From Clavaria fumosa (taxonomy: Eukaryota; Basidiomycota; Agaricomycetes; Agaricales; Clavariaceae): a stretch of DNA of 64,000 nucleotides. The stretch spans positions 2,418,001 through 2,482,000 of the forward strand of contig OX637797.1 in the NCBI GenBank assembly GCA_951802425.1, in the 5' to 3' direction. Shown here in pieces: positions 1 through 9,626 of the stretch. The stretch's first letter is position 1. The number at the start of each line of letters is the position of its first letter. Made by a program: the position numbers and the translations under genes. The notes under the pieces are model-generated. The model had not been told where the DNA came from and made no database searches. It was given only the letters and a program-made list of their open reading frames with translations.

Positions 1-1
1 A

Positions 2-423
2 AGAGATCGTGAAATGACAATGAGAACACAAAAACAAGAAAAAGCAAGAATCACCTCGGCACTCACAGGTGGATCCACCAAATCCTTCATCAGTGGCACT
101 GACTATGCTGGACTACCTTTAGCTGTCCTCGACCCAACTAACAATGAATCCACACTAACAAAACCAGAACAAGTCAAACACGCAACACAAAGGTATTTCC
201 AAACACTCTATACTCATGACGAAAATCCCAGAATCCCAAAACCCTGGATGACAACAAAATCTGTACTAGATGCCAAAAACAGAGTCACCAACAACCCCTT
301 CGAATGGCCTGTCAGAGCCTCACTCAATGATTTCCATGCAATGATCCGAAGAGGAAACCCCAAACCATCTCCAGGGCCAGATGGCTGGGAGAAATGGTGT
401 GTCAAAAACCTATCGGACGAGGC
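2..423 (+). pseudogene. LINE-A ORF2, 5' part (before the reverse transcriptase core)
   Basis: Open frame entering from the left edge, cut at 423 by insertion of gypsy element A and resumed at 9627 in phase. The translation carries the Pro-Gly-rich PSPGPDGWEKW motif that precedes the reverse transcriptase palm in non-LTR elements, after an NNPFEWPVRASLNDF block I associate with a LINE group common in Agaricomycete genomes. The last five bases, GAGGC, are the target duplication of element A. This product would supply the linker between the endonuclease and RT domains; the endonuclease lies outside the window. The element is dead as it stands because of the insertion. Confidence 0.8.
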
Positions 424-558
424 TGTCATGAAAGCGTCGTCTGTACTACCAGGCCAGCAAATTTCAATCCTTTAACTTAAGGAACACCATGCAAATCAGG
501 CAAACAAGGGGCTAAACCCCAACTATATATTTTATTGCAAGATAAGTACAATACTTAT

Positions 559-910
559 CTACACGAAAGAAAGCCAAGACCCCTCTTCATCAAGGGAGGA
601 GCCCGAGGTGCCGTACTCAGACCCCCAAGACTCCTCTTCCCACGACTCATCTGAAGAGTCTGAGAAGTCAGACTCACCCACGAACCCGAGAGCTACCCTC
701 AAGGGATGGGAGGCAAACTGACCATCCCAGATTCCCGCCTCCAGGGCAGCCTCTCGCAGATCTCGCACAGCGCCGAGAGAACCTCCGTCGTCCAGAGTAG
801 GAGACGGGAGGGGGGAATAGGCGGGGGGGAGGTCAACGGTAGGAAGGGAGGGCAACGGAGGAGGCACCACCAACGGGGTATCCAGAGGTTGGGGATCTGG
901 ACCTGGGGAC
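559..910 (-). other. Antisense acidic open frame inside the LTR of element A
   Basis: Open minus-strand frame of about 115 codons without an ATG. The N-terminal part is Pro-rich and the C-terminal half acidic and Ser-rich, containing GESDFSDSSDESWEEE, and it ends near the LTR start. It lies downstream, in antisense direction, of the zinc-knuckle frame at 1046-1483 and in a different frame, so it could be a second exon or a chance frame. The copy in the 3' LTR (around 7963-8314) is also largely open. No function is assigned. Confidence 0.3.
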
Positions 911-1045
911 GGTAAGCCGGATGTACAGGACCAGAACCAATCTCAGCCCAATCCTGCCCACCTTGGTACCAAGTACCTTGGTCACCCCAAGGGGTGGTGG
1001 CCCAAACAGTTGGCGAGGGAGGACGGGGAGGAGCCCAGTCCCAAT

Positions 1046-1483
1046 CTATAAAGAATCAGACTTACTGGAGACAGAGAGAAGCAGCTCGGCTAACTCACCA
1101 TGAGGGTCCTCAAGAAGGTCACAGATACGTCGGTAAGGACCTTGGGTCAAGGAGCAATCCTTGACAAGGTGGGAGGGATCCCCACAGGCGAAGCATCGGT
1201 CGAGGACCCAGTAGAGGTCCGCATCGGCAGGGACGAGTTGAACCCACCAGTGGAAGGTATCGCAAGAGAGCTTGATTCCAGTACGAGGAGTGAAGAGGGA
1301 GGAGCTGTGGAAGAACTCGACAAGGTGGTGGCCTTGGAAGCACATAGCAGGCAGACTCTGAAGGGACGGCGAAAGGAGGAAGACCGTCCTTTTATCCAAT
1401 AACCGCCACAGACTGATCTCGACCTCAATTGGGCAGACCCCTATCCACCAGACACGATCACCCCTAAGAAGATCTCTGATCAA
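1046..1483 (-). other. Antisense frame with CCHC zinc knuckle in 5' LTR of element A
   Basis: A 145-codon minus-strand frame starting after a TGA near 1490 and lacking an ATG at its start; the first Met is about residue 47. It contains a perfect CX2CX4HX4C knuckle (RCFACGDPSHLVKDC) preceded by an aromatic FHWWVQLVPADADLYWVLD block. The composition looks like real protein rather than a shadow. The identical frame lies in the 3' LTR, with one Thr/Ala change and one silent change, both CpG transitions. It might be a captured host or retroelement nucleic-acid-binding gene, an exon of an antisense transcript, or a fossil carried by the LTR. Confidence 0.4.
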
Positions 1484-1792
1484 AGATCAGTTTCACTCGA
1501 TCACTGCATCACACCGATCGATCAAGTAATCATGACTCAGAACAGCTCAATCACAGATCAGCTGACCCTCTGATCATATCCCCAACAAGATCAGATGCAG
1601 CCGACATGATGTAATGCATCGAAGCGGGGACCCTATCTGATCGTGGATGACATCATCATCACAAAGATCCCAACAAAGATCGACACTGCTCGGACTCATC
1701 ATTCCAGTGCAAGCGCGCAGCTTTCCTGATCATCTATCAGATTCCGATATTTAATCAATGACTCATACATCACGTACAGCCCATAGCTAGAG

Positions 1793-1799
1793 TATATAA
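1793..1799 (+). promoter_or_regulatory. TATA box of element A LTR
   Basis: TATATAA in a strong context inside the 5' LTR. A start site 28-34 bp downstream would put the mRNA 5' end at about 1823-1827, exactly where the segment complementary to the primer-binding site begins. The same box occurs in the 3' LTR near 9197-9203. Confidence 0.75.
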
Positions 1800-1806
1800 G
1801 ACCTGA

Positions 1807-2715
1807 GACCAACCCACATGTACCCTAGCTTCGATCTTTTCGTCTATACACTTACTTGAGAGACCTCAACTAAGTCTGACAGCAAACGTCGCTGCTGAGA
1901 GCTTCGCACTGGAAGGATTCGTCTTCCCACCTTTAAGGTCGCAAGTCATCCCTCCTGAGAGTTTCACCAGCCACCCATCGATTGAGCAGAACCTCTATCG
2001 GTTCGAGTATTACCAAAGGTATACAAGGACTTGGATAAAGGACCGACTACTCCGAGCCAATCCCCAGACTTATTACCAGACACTTTGACTACTGCAGGAG
2101 TATTCCCTGCATATCGAGAGACAAGTCCGCCAGGACTATCGACTAGCATTAGAAACTGAACAGACCCTTCGCTCTACCCTTGCACACCAAAGGGGTTTTG
2201 CTGTCACAAGCCCGACACAAGATCGAAGCTCTTCAGTAAGCCTAGAGCGAGAGAGAGAACCGGATTGGGAGACCACAGACACCTCTGAAGAAAGACGAGA
2301 GAGACTACCTCGAAGAAGAAGAAGACACGTTGACCCAGACGATTCAGATATCTCTGTTACCAATTTAGAACAGAACATAGTGGGACGAGTCTTGGACGCC
2401 GCAGTATTGTGGACACGACCCTTAGGGAGAGTAATACCCCCTAGAAGCATTCAGAGGAGAACCGCACATCGGAACCTGCAAGTATTATACACTGCCCAGG
2501 AAGGGATAGCAGAGCGAGAAAGAAATCCAGTCATCTCATTTGTACCCGCACTCGAGTTTAAACACCGAGACTATGCCAACCTAGGGTACCCAATCACCTG
2601 GCTTGACGCACTCAGAGCAGAAGTACAGATCAAGCGTAACCCGGAAGGAAGGATCATAGAGATCATTTGCAGGAACCCGCACGAAAGAAGAAGTCATACC
2701 GATGAGCTCCGTTAA
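1807..2715 (+). CDS. ATG-less upstream frame spanning LTR and body of element A (ORF0)
   Basis: About 303 codons open in one frame, from inside the LTR, across the LTR end and primer site, to TAA at 2713-2715. The only interruption is TGA at 2086-2088, which reads CGA in the 3' LTR copy, so it is a CpG-transition mutation. There is no ATG in this frame. Protein-like stretches include FEYYQRYTRTWIKDRLLRAN and a basic Arg run, then an Asp-rich patch. The stop overlaps the gag ATG (2702) by 14 bases, which allows coupled reinitiation. Its function is unknown: it may be an N-terminal Gag-like domain made by non-AUG initiation, or a constrained leader. Seen directly: the open frame. Inferred: that it is translated. 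Confidence 0.5.
2219..2230 (+). promoter_or_regulatory. Self-complementary primer-binding site of element A
   Basis: AAGATCGAAGCT, one base after the 5' LTR, is the exact 12-base reverse complement of 1827-1838 in the LTR, about 34 bp past the TATA box. This is the arrangement of Tf1/sushi-type elements, where the mRNA 5' end folds back to prime minus-strand synthesis instead of using a tRNA. Confidence 0.75.
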
Positions 2716-4072
2716 AGAAGATATTCCAGGGAGCAAGGGAGGGGCAAAGATTGCCACGGCCTATACAGCAGAAAGACAGACTTCAGTCCTGGCATCAGGA
2801 TTGGAAGAAGACATCTTTAGAAGAGAAAGGGAGTTCGAGGCCGAAATGGCCGCACACAGGGAAGAAGAAGCCAAGTACAGGGCAAAGATGGGACTACCAG
2901 AGGTGGAGACCTCCGTGAGTGCAGAACGAGAATACTTTATACCCAAGCAGGAACCGACAACACCAACACCAGCACCAAAGGGCAAAGGAAGGGTCACCAT
3001 GTTAACAGATCCCTTCGAAGGAGTGAAGGAAAGCACCGCACCTGCAGCAGAGTTTAACCCCTTCACCTTACCAAGAGGGACCGGAAGCAAACCACCAGGT
3101 GGAGGCCCACCAGGGAGGGACCCTTCTGGGAGTGAACCGTTCGGGAGGAGACCGCCAGGAGGGGAACCACCAAGTGGGGGCCCACCAGGAGGAGGCCCAC
3201 CAGGAGGGGGCCCACCAGGAGGGGGCCCACCAGGAGGAGGATACCCAGGAATGATCGGAATGCCAGAGAGGATAGGAATACCTAAACCACCAAAGCCAAC
3301 ACCCCCTGTCCCATTTGATGGAGAGCGAGAGAACTGGGGACCATTCGTGGTGCAGGCATACCTATATTTCGCAGCATACCCATTCTATTTTGGAGCAGGT
3401 CAAGACGGAGCGAGGTGCCTACAGTTCCTGCGATGGTTTGAAGGACCTGTAGTGAAGACTTGGGCCTATGGATTATTGACAACAATAGGGACCCCGCAGC
3501 CACATCCCTTTCTCAATGATTGGAACGCACTCCTTGAGGAAGCTGCCAAACTCTGGGGTCCCATCAATGAACCACAGATGGCCAGAACAAGACTCAGGGA
3601 ACTCAGACAGGAGAAGACAGTATCCGAGTACCACGCCATGTTCACCAGATGGTCAGTACCAAGTGGATACAATGAAATCGCCTTAGGAGAGATGTTCTAC
3701 CATGGATTGAAACCAGCAATCAAAGATCTCTTGGTGCATGTCGAGAGACCAGAGACGGTGTCCGGACTGCTTGGAGTGGCCATTCAATATGAACAGAGTA
3801 TCCTAACAAGAATCAGAGAAAGGGGACCAGTCTGGAAGATGCCCAGACAACCCTTCAAAGGAGAGACAGCTAGGGGAGACATGAACAGAGTAGCGATCAA
3901 AGCCTCGAGACTCGCCCCAGCAGAACGGATGAGATGACTCAAAGAAGGAACATGTTTTATTTGCGACCAGAAAGGACACCTTGCTCGTGAGTGTCCTCAA
4001 CGACAGAGAATGCAAATCCGAGGAACAGCAAACGAAGAAACCAAGAAAGAAGAGGATTTTCAGGAAGGTTGA
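2702..4072 (+). pseudogene. Gag of element A (capsid and nucleocapsid)
   Basis: ATG at 2702; the frame runs to 4072 with one internal TGA at 3935-3937. Residues 1-100 are charged and coiled-coil-like. Residues about 130-185 are a Gly-Pro tract built of repeated PPGGG units. Residues about 200-370 match the retrotransposon capsid domain (PVPFDGERENWGPF, then an RLRELRQEKTVSEYHAMF block). After the TGA comes a CX2CX4HX4C knuckle, CFICDQKGHLAREC. The TGA sits where related Gags have Arg, so CGA decay is the likely cause; readthrough is possible. The frame overlaps pol, and a GGATTTT heptamer at 4054-4060 is in phase for a -1 shift. Confidence 0.85.
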
Positions 4073-7000
4073 AGAGAGAGCCCACAAACTCTTCGACCTA
4101 TAGTACCCCAGAGTCTGCACCTGTATTTATTCGATCAGTCCCAAATGATGACCATATTTATCTTGACATCATGCTGGAGACTGAGAGAATAAATACTAAG
4201 GTAAGGGCACTGGTGGACAGTGGGGCCTCAAGTCTGTTCATATCCCCAAGACTGGCCAAGCGATTCAGGCGACAGCACCTCAGAAAGGCAATTTCCCTGA
4301 CCAATATTGATGGGACCCCTAACCAGATCGGGAAGATCACCCATCAAGTAAGGGCGACCCTGAAGGCACAGGGGCATGAATCAAAGGAGAACCTGTTGAT
4401 AGCAGACATAGGGGTCGAAGATGTCATCATAGGAATCGACTGGTTGAGGAAACACAACCCAACCATAGATTGGAGAACAGGGAAGTTCACATTCTCCGAG
4501 TGCCCGGTGAGCTGCACGAAAGAGAAAGGGAAGCGCTATACCCCAGTGACAATGAGCTTTGGAGGAATAAATGCAAGGGACACCTTTCAGAGGTTGATGA
4601 AGGAATTCGAAGACATCACTGAATGTCTAGAGGGAGAAGAAGAAGAACCCAATGAAGATGACCAACCCGAGGAGGGAGACCAAGTATTCGAGGTTACAGA
4701 TACAGAAAGAATCATGCAAATTGCCGCAGGGTTTACCAAGTCACAGCAAATAGCAGAGCAGGTACTTCGACAAGAGAAGGTGCGAACGTTCGAAGAAATG
4801 GTACCCAAGGAGTTTCGAAGGTACAAGAAGGTGTTCGAACAAAAGGCATCAGAACGACTTCCCGAGAGGAAACCATGGGACCACGCAATAAACTTGGAGG
4901 AAGGAGCTCCCTTACCTAACTCCAAGAAGTACGCCATGTCCCCAAAAGAAAGAGAAGCCTTGATGGAGTACTTGGACGAGAACCTAGCCAAAGGGTACAT
5001 CAGGAAGTCAGAAGGACCAGGGTCACCAGCAGCCTCACCAGTGTTCTTCATCAAGAAAAAGGATGGTAGCCTGAGGTTAGTGGTTGATTATAGGAAACTG
5101 AATGCGATTACCATCAAGGATCGATTCCCACTACCCTTGACTCAGACCTTACTTGACAAGCTGGCCTTGGCCTATTACTTCACGGCCTTGGATTTACGGT
5201 GGGGATACAATAACGTCCGAGTAAGGGATGGAGACCAGTACAAGGCCGCCTTCGTGACTGAGGAAGGATTGTATGAGCCAGAGGTTATGGGGTTCGGACT
5301 GTGTAACGCCCCGGCAACCTTCCAGCGGATGATGCATGACATATTCAAAGATATGGCCAACGTGGTGGTATACCTGGACGACATCCTGATATTCTCAGAG
5401 ACAAGAGAGGAACATGTGACGACAGTCCTGGAGGTGCTTCGACGACTACAGGAGAATGACCTATTCTGTAAACCAGAAAAGTGCAGGTTCTTCCGTGGAG
5501 AAACAGAATACTTAGGATTTTTGATTTCACACAATCAAATCAGAATGGATCCAGCAAAGGTACAGGCGATCATGGACTGGCCAGAACCAACAACTGTGAA
5601 GGGGATACAGAAAGTCTTGGGGTTCGGCAATTTCTACCGAAGGTTTATCAAGGGGTACTCTGAACAGGTCAGACCTTTGACTAGTCTGTTGAAGAAAGGG
5701 AAGGTCTTTGAATGGGGAGAGGAACAAAGACAAGCATTCAGACAGTACAAGGATAAGTTCAAGGATGCCCCTGTCTTGATCATCCCAAATCCGGAGGAGC
5801 CCTATGTAGTGGAGTGTGATGCTTCAGACTTTGCAGTCGGAGCAGTACTGTCACAAAAGGGAGAGGATGGGAATGTGCACCCGATAGCCTTCATGTCAAA
5901 AGCAATGAACGCCGCTGAAAGAAACTACCAGATTTACGACAAGGAGTTACTGGCTATCATTCTGGCTCTTAAGCAGTGGCGACATTACTTGGAAGGGGCA
6001 CGACACAGGGTGACCATTCTATCTGACCATCAGAACTTGCAATACTTTGGGGGAGCACAGACACTCACCCGGAGACAGGCGAGGTGGGGTTTATTCCTGA
6101 CACGATTTGACTACGAGATCAAGCATCGACCTGGACGACTGGGAGGGAAGCCAGACAAACTATCACAGAGGCCCGACCATAAGCCAGAAACCCCAGACAA
6201 CCAAGGATGGCAGGTCCTACAGCTGAACTCCCCAGAGGTGCTACAACCAGAAAGGATTAGGATCTGTGCCATGAAGAGAGGACATGCTTCAAGCCTCCAG
6301 GATCACCCTATTCGGAAATGAATTAGGAAGGAAGTAGAATACGACCCGGAGGTGATGGAAGCAATGAAACTCCTGAAGATGGGACCAAGGCAACTGCGAA
6401 AAGGACTGGAAGATTGGAACCTGGAAGATGGATTGCTACTCTTCCAGGGGAAGGTATGCGTACCAGACAACCCAGGGATACGAAGAGATCTGGTTAAACT
6501 GCACCACGACTCACTAGAAGTAGGCCATCCAGGGGTCTACAAGACAATGGAACTTATTTCCCGGAACTACTGGTGGCCAGGGATGACCAAGTACATCAAG
6601 CATTACGTAGAAACCTGCGACACCTGCAATCGGAAGAAGAACTGGGCGCAGAAGCCCAGAGGGGAACTTCGACCCATTCCACCAGCAGAACGACCTTGGC
6701 AGGTGGCCACCAATGACTTCATCGTGGAATTACCTAAGTCGGCAGGATACGATGGAATTTGGGTGGTAGCAGACCATCTAACCAAGGAAGCACATTTCAT
6801 TCCAGTCAAGTCAGACATTGACACAGAAGAGACCATTGACTTGTATTTACAACATGTCTGGAAGCTGCATGGAGTCCCAGAGAAGATGATCTCAGACCGA
6901 GGAACACAATTCACATCCAAGCTGATGAGAGGAGTGTTCAAGAAATTAGGCGTACAGGGGGCCTATTCCACTGCATACCACCCACAGACAGATGGACAGA

Positions 7001-7815
7001 CCGAGCGAATCAATCAGACCTTAAAGCAATACTTACGACTCTTCTGTCGCTATCGACAGAATGACTGGAGCCACTACCTGCCAATGGCAGAATTCGCCTA
7101 CAACAACAACGTTAGCACCACCACTAAGCAATCTCCCTTCTATGCTGCGAGGGGATATCATCCAAGGATGACATTTGACACAGGAAAGGATACAGGGGTG
7201 CCCAAGGCGGAGGAAGTAGTCAGCCATCTCCATCAGGTACAGGACGAACTGAGAGCAGCTATGAAGCTGTCTCAGGAACAAATGGCGCGGTACTACGACA
7301 AGGACCGTCAGAAAGAATCACCATTTAAACTAGGACAGAAGGTGTGGTTAGATGCCAGAAATATCACCACCACAGCCCCCAGCAAGACACTGGCCGATCG
7401 ACGACTAGGACCATTTGAGGTCATTGAAGTTCTCTCTGACGTCAACTACAAATTGGAACTACCAGCCTCGATTCGGGTCCACCCAGTGTTTCACATCTCC
7501 CTGCTATATCCATACGAAGAATCAATGATTCCAGGACGAGTAGAACCCCCACCACCACCAGTGGAAGTGGAGGGAGAGGAGGAATACGAGATTGGTGAAA
7601 TCAAGGATGGACGGCTATGGCGAAGTCAGAAACAGTACCTAGTCAGATGGGAAGGATATGGACCAAACGAAGACATGTGGAAACCAGAGAAGGAATTGGG
7701 ACACGCGGAAGAGGCAATCAGACACTTTCATGACACCCATCCAGAGTTCGTCTGGATGACTGCTAAGAGGAGGAAGGCCCGTGGTTCATCCTCGAAAATC
7801 TCCGGTGAAGCTTAA
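3991..7815 (+). pseudogene. Pol of element A: protease, RT, RNase H, integrase, chromodomain
   Basis: One frame of about 1,274 codons with a single TGA at 6319-6321, between RNase H and integrase. Protease: ALVDSGASS. RT: LVVDYRKLN, then FGLCNAPATFQ and YLDDIL, where YLDD stands for the usual YVDD/YIDD. RNase H: VECDASDFAVGAVLS and TILSDHQNLQYF. Integrase: an HHCC zinc finger (HHDSLEVGHPG, then CDTCNRKK) and a core with ATNDF, SDRGTQF and AYHPQTDGQTER. It ends with a chromodomain (YLVRWEGYGPNEDMW). It makes cDNA and inserts it; the chromodomain probably targets histone marks. It would be read by a -1 shift from gag. Apart from the TGA all catalytic motifs look intact. Confidence 0.93.
4054..4060 (+). 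promoter_or_regulatory. Candidate -1 frameshift heptamer between gag and pol of element A
   Basis: G GAT TTT in the gag phase (GAT 4055-4057, TTT 4058-4060), three codons before the gag stop at 4070. Slipping back one base enters the pol frame, which is open from about 3991. G GAU UUU is an established -1 slippery heptamer in some plant viruses. The same heptamer is present at the equivalent place in element E2. Confidence 0.65.
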
Positions 7816-7824
7816 GAGAGAGGG
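7814..7824 (+). promoter_or_regulatory. Polypurine tract of element A
   Basis: AAGAGAGAGGG just upstream of the 3' LTR at 7828, in the position expected for the plus-strand primer. It overlaps the end of the pol frame. Confidence 0.7.
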
Positions 7825-7827
7825 TCG

Positions 7828-9621
7828 TGTCATGAAAGCGTCGTCCGTACTACCAGGCCAGCAAATTTCAATCCTTTAACTTAAGGAACACCATGCAAAT
7901 CAGGCGAACAAGGGGCTAAACCCCAACTATATATTTTATCGCAAGATAAGTACAATACTTATCTACACAAAAGAAAGCCAAGACCCCTCTTCATCAAGGG
8001 AGGAGCCCGAGGTGCCGTACTCAGACCCCCAAGACTCCTCTTCCCACGACTCATCTGAAGAGTCTGAGAAGTCAGACTCACCCACGAACCTGAGAGCTAC
8101 CCTCAAGGGATGGGAGGCAAACTGACCATCCCAGATTCCCGCCTCCAGGGCAGCCTCTCGCAGATCTCACACAGTGCCGAGAGAACCTCCGTCGTCCAGA
8201 GTAGGAGACGGGAGGGGGGAATAGGCGGGGGGGAGGTCAACGGTAGGAAGGGAGGGCGACGGAGGAGGCGCCACCAACGGGGTATCCAGAGGTTGGGGAT
8301 CTGGACCTGGGGACGGTAAGCCGGATGTACAGGACCAGAACCAATCTCAGCCCAATCCTGCCCACCTTGGTACCAAGTACCTTGGTCACCCCAAGGGGTG
8401 GTGGCCCAAACAGTTGGCGAGGGAGGACGGGGAGGAGCCCAGTCCCAATCTATAAAGAATCAGACTTACTGGAGACAGAGAGAAGCAGCTCGGCTAACTC
8501 ACCATGAGGGTCCTCGAGAAGGTCACAGATACGTCGGTAAGGACCTTGGGTCAAGGAGCAATCCTTGACAAGGTGGGAGGGATCCCCACAGGCGAAGCAT
8601 CGGTCGAGGACCCAGTAGAGGTCCGCATCGGCAGGGACGAGTTGAACCCACCAGTGGAAGGTATCGCAAGAGAGCTTGATTCCAGTACGAGGAGCGAAGA
8701 GGGAGGAGCTGTGGAAGAACTCGACAAGGTGGTGGCCTTGGAAGCACATAGCAGGCAGACTCTGAAGGGACGGCGAAAGGAGGAAGACCGTCCTTTTATC
8801 CAATAACCGCCACAGACTGATCTCGACCTCAATTGGGCAGACCCCTATCCACCAGACACGATCACCCCTAAGAAGATCTCTGATCAAAGATCAGTTTCAC
8901 TCGATCACTGCATCACACCGATCGATCAAGTAATCATGACTCAGAACAGCTCAATCACAGATCAGCTGACCCTCTGATCATATCCCCAACAAGATCAGAT
9001 GCAGCCGACATGATGTAATGCATCGAAGCGGGGACCCTATCTGATCGCGGATGACATCATCATCACAAAGATCCCAACAAAGATCGACACTGCTCGGACT
9101 CATCATTCCAGTGCAAGCGCGCAGCTTTCCTGATCATCTATCAGATTCCGATATTTAATCAATGACTCATACATCACGTACAGCCCATAGCTAGAGTATA
9201 TAAGACCTGAGACCAACCCACATGTACCCTAGCTTCGATCTTTTCGTCTATACACTTACTTGAGAGACCTCAACTAAGTCTGACAGCAAACGTCGCTGCT
9301 GAGAGCTTCGCACTGGAAGGATTCATCTTCCCACCTTTAAGGTCGCAAGTCATCCCTCCTGAGAGTTTCACCAGCCACCCATCGATTGAGCAGAACCTCT
9401 ATCGGTTCGAGTATTACCAAAGGTATACAAGGACTTGGATAAAGGACCGACTACTCCGAGCCAATCCCCAGACTTATTACCAGACACTTCGACTACTGCA
9501 GGAGTATTCCCTGCATATCGAGAGACAAGTCCGCCAGGACTATCGACTAGCATTAGAAACTGAACAGACCCTTCGCTCTACCCTTGCACACCAAAGGGGT
9601 TTTGCTGTCACAAGCCCGACA
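7828..9621 (+). repeat. 3' LTR of element A
   Basis: Same length as the 5' LTR. It keeps CGA where the 5' copy has TGA in the upstream frame, and it carries the antisense knuckle frame at 8450-8887. It is followed directly by the target duplication GAGGC at 9622-9626 and by the rest of LINE-A. Confidence 0.97.
8450..8887 (-). other. Antisense frame with CCHC zinc knuckle in 3' LTR of element A
   Basis: Second copy of the 145-codon antisense frame described at 1046-1483, with the same CFACGDPSHLVKDC knuckle and one amino-acid difference. An antisense transcript from this copy would run back through pol, unlike the 5' copy, which would run into flanking LINE-A. Confidence 0.4.
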
Positions 9622-9626
9622 GAGGC

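Larger units (their letters stand above)
424..2217 (+). repeat. 5' LTR of element A
   Basis: Aligns without gaps to 7828-9621. All 14 mismatches are C/T or G/A at CpG sites. It holds a TATA box at 1793-1799 and the start of an open frame at 1807 that continues into the element body. On the opposite strand it has a frame with a zinc knuckle (1046-1483). At 1.8 kb it is long for a fungal gypsy LTR. Confidence 0.97.
424..9621 (+). mobile_element. Ty3/gypsy chromodomain LTR retrotransposon (element A)
   Basis: A 9,198-bp element bounded by LTRs of 1,794 bp each (424-2217 and 7828-9621). It is flanked by a perfect 5-bp duplication GAGGC (419-423 and 9622-9626) and lies inside the LINE-A reverse transcriptase frame. 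LTRs start TGTCAT and end CCGACA. Order inside: self-complementary primer site, ATG-less upstream frame, gag with a collagen-like Pro-Gly tract and CCHC knuckle, then protease, RT, RNase H, integrase and chromodomain. The LTRs differ at 14 positions (0.78 percent) with no indels, so the insertion is recent. Only two in-frame TGA codons separate the body from an intact gag-pol, plus one in the upstream frame. Confidence 0.97.

Noticed and set aside
706..1103. Short sense-strand frames in the LTR of element A
   Set aside because: Short, not in phase with ORF0, and better explained by the antisense frames or composition.
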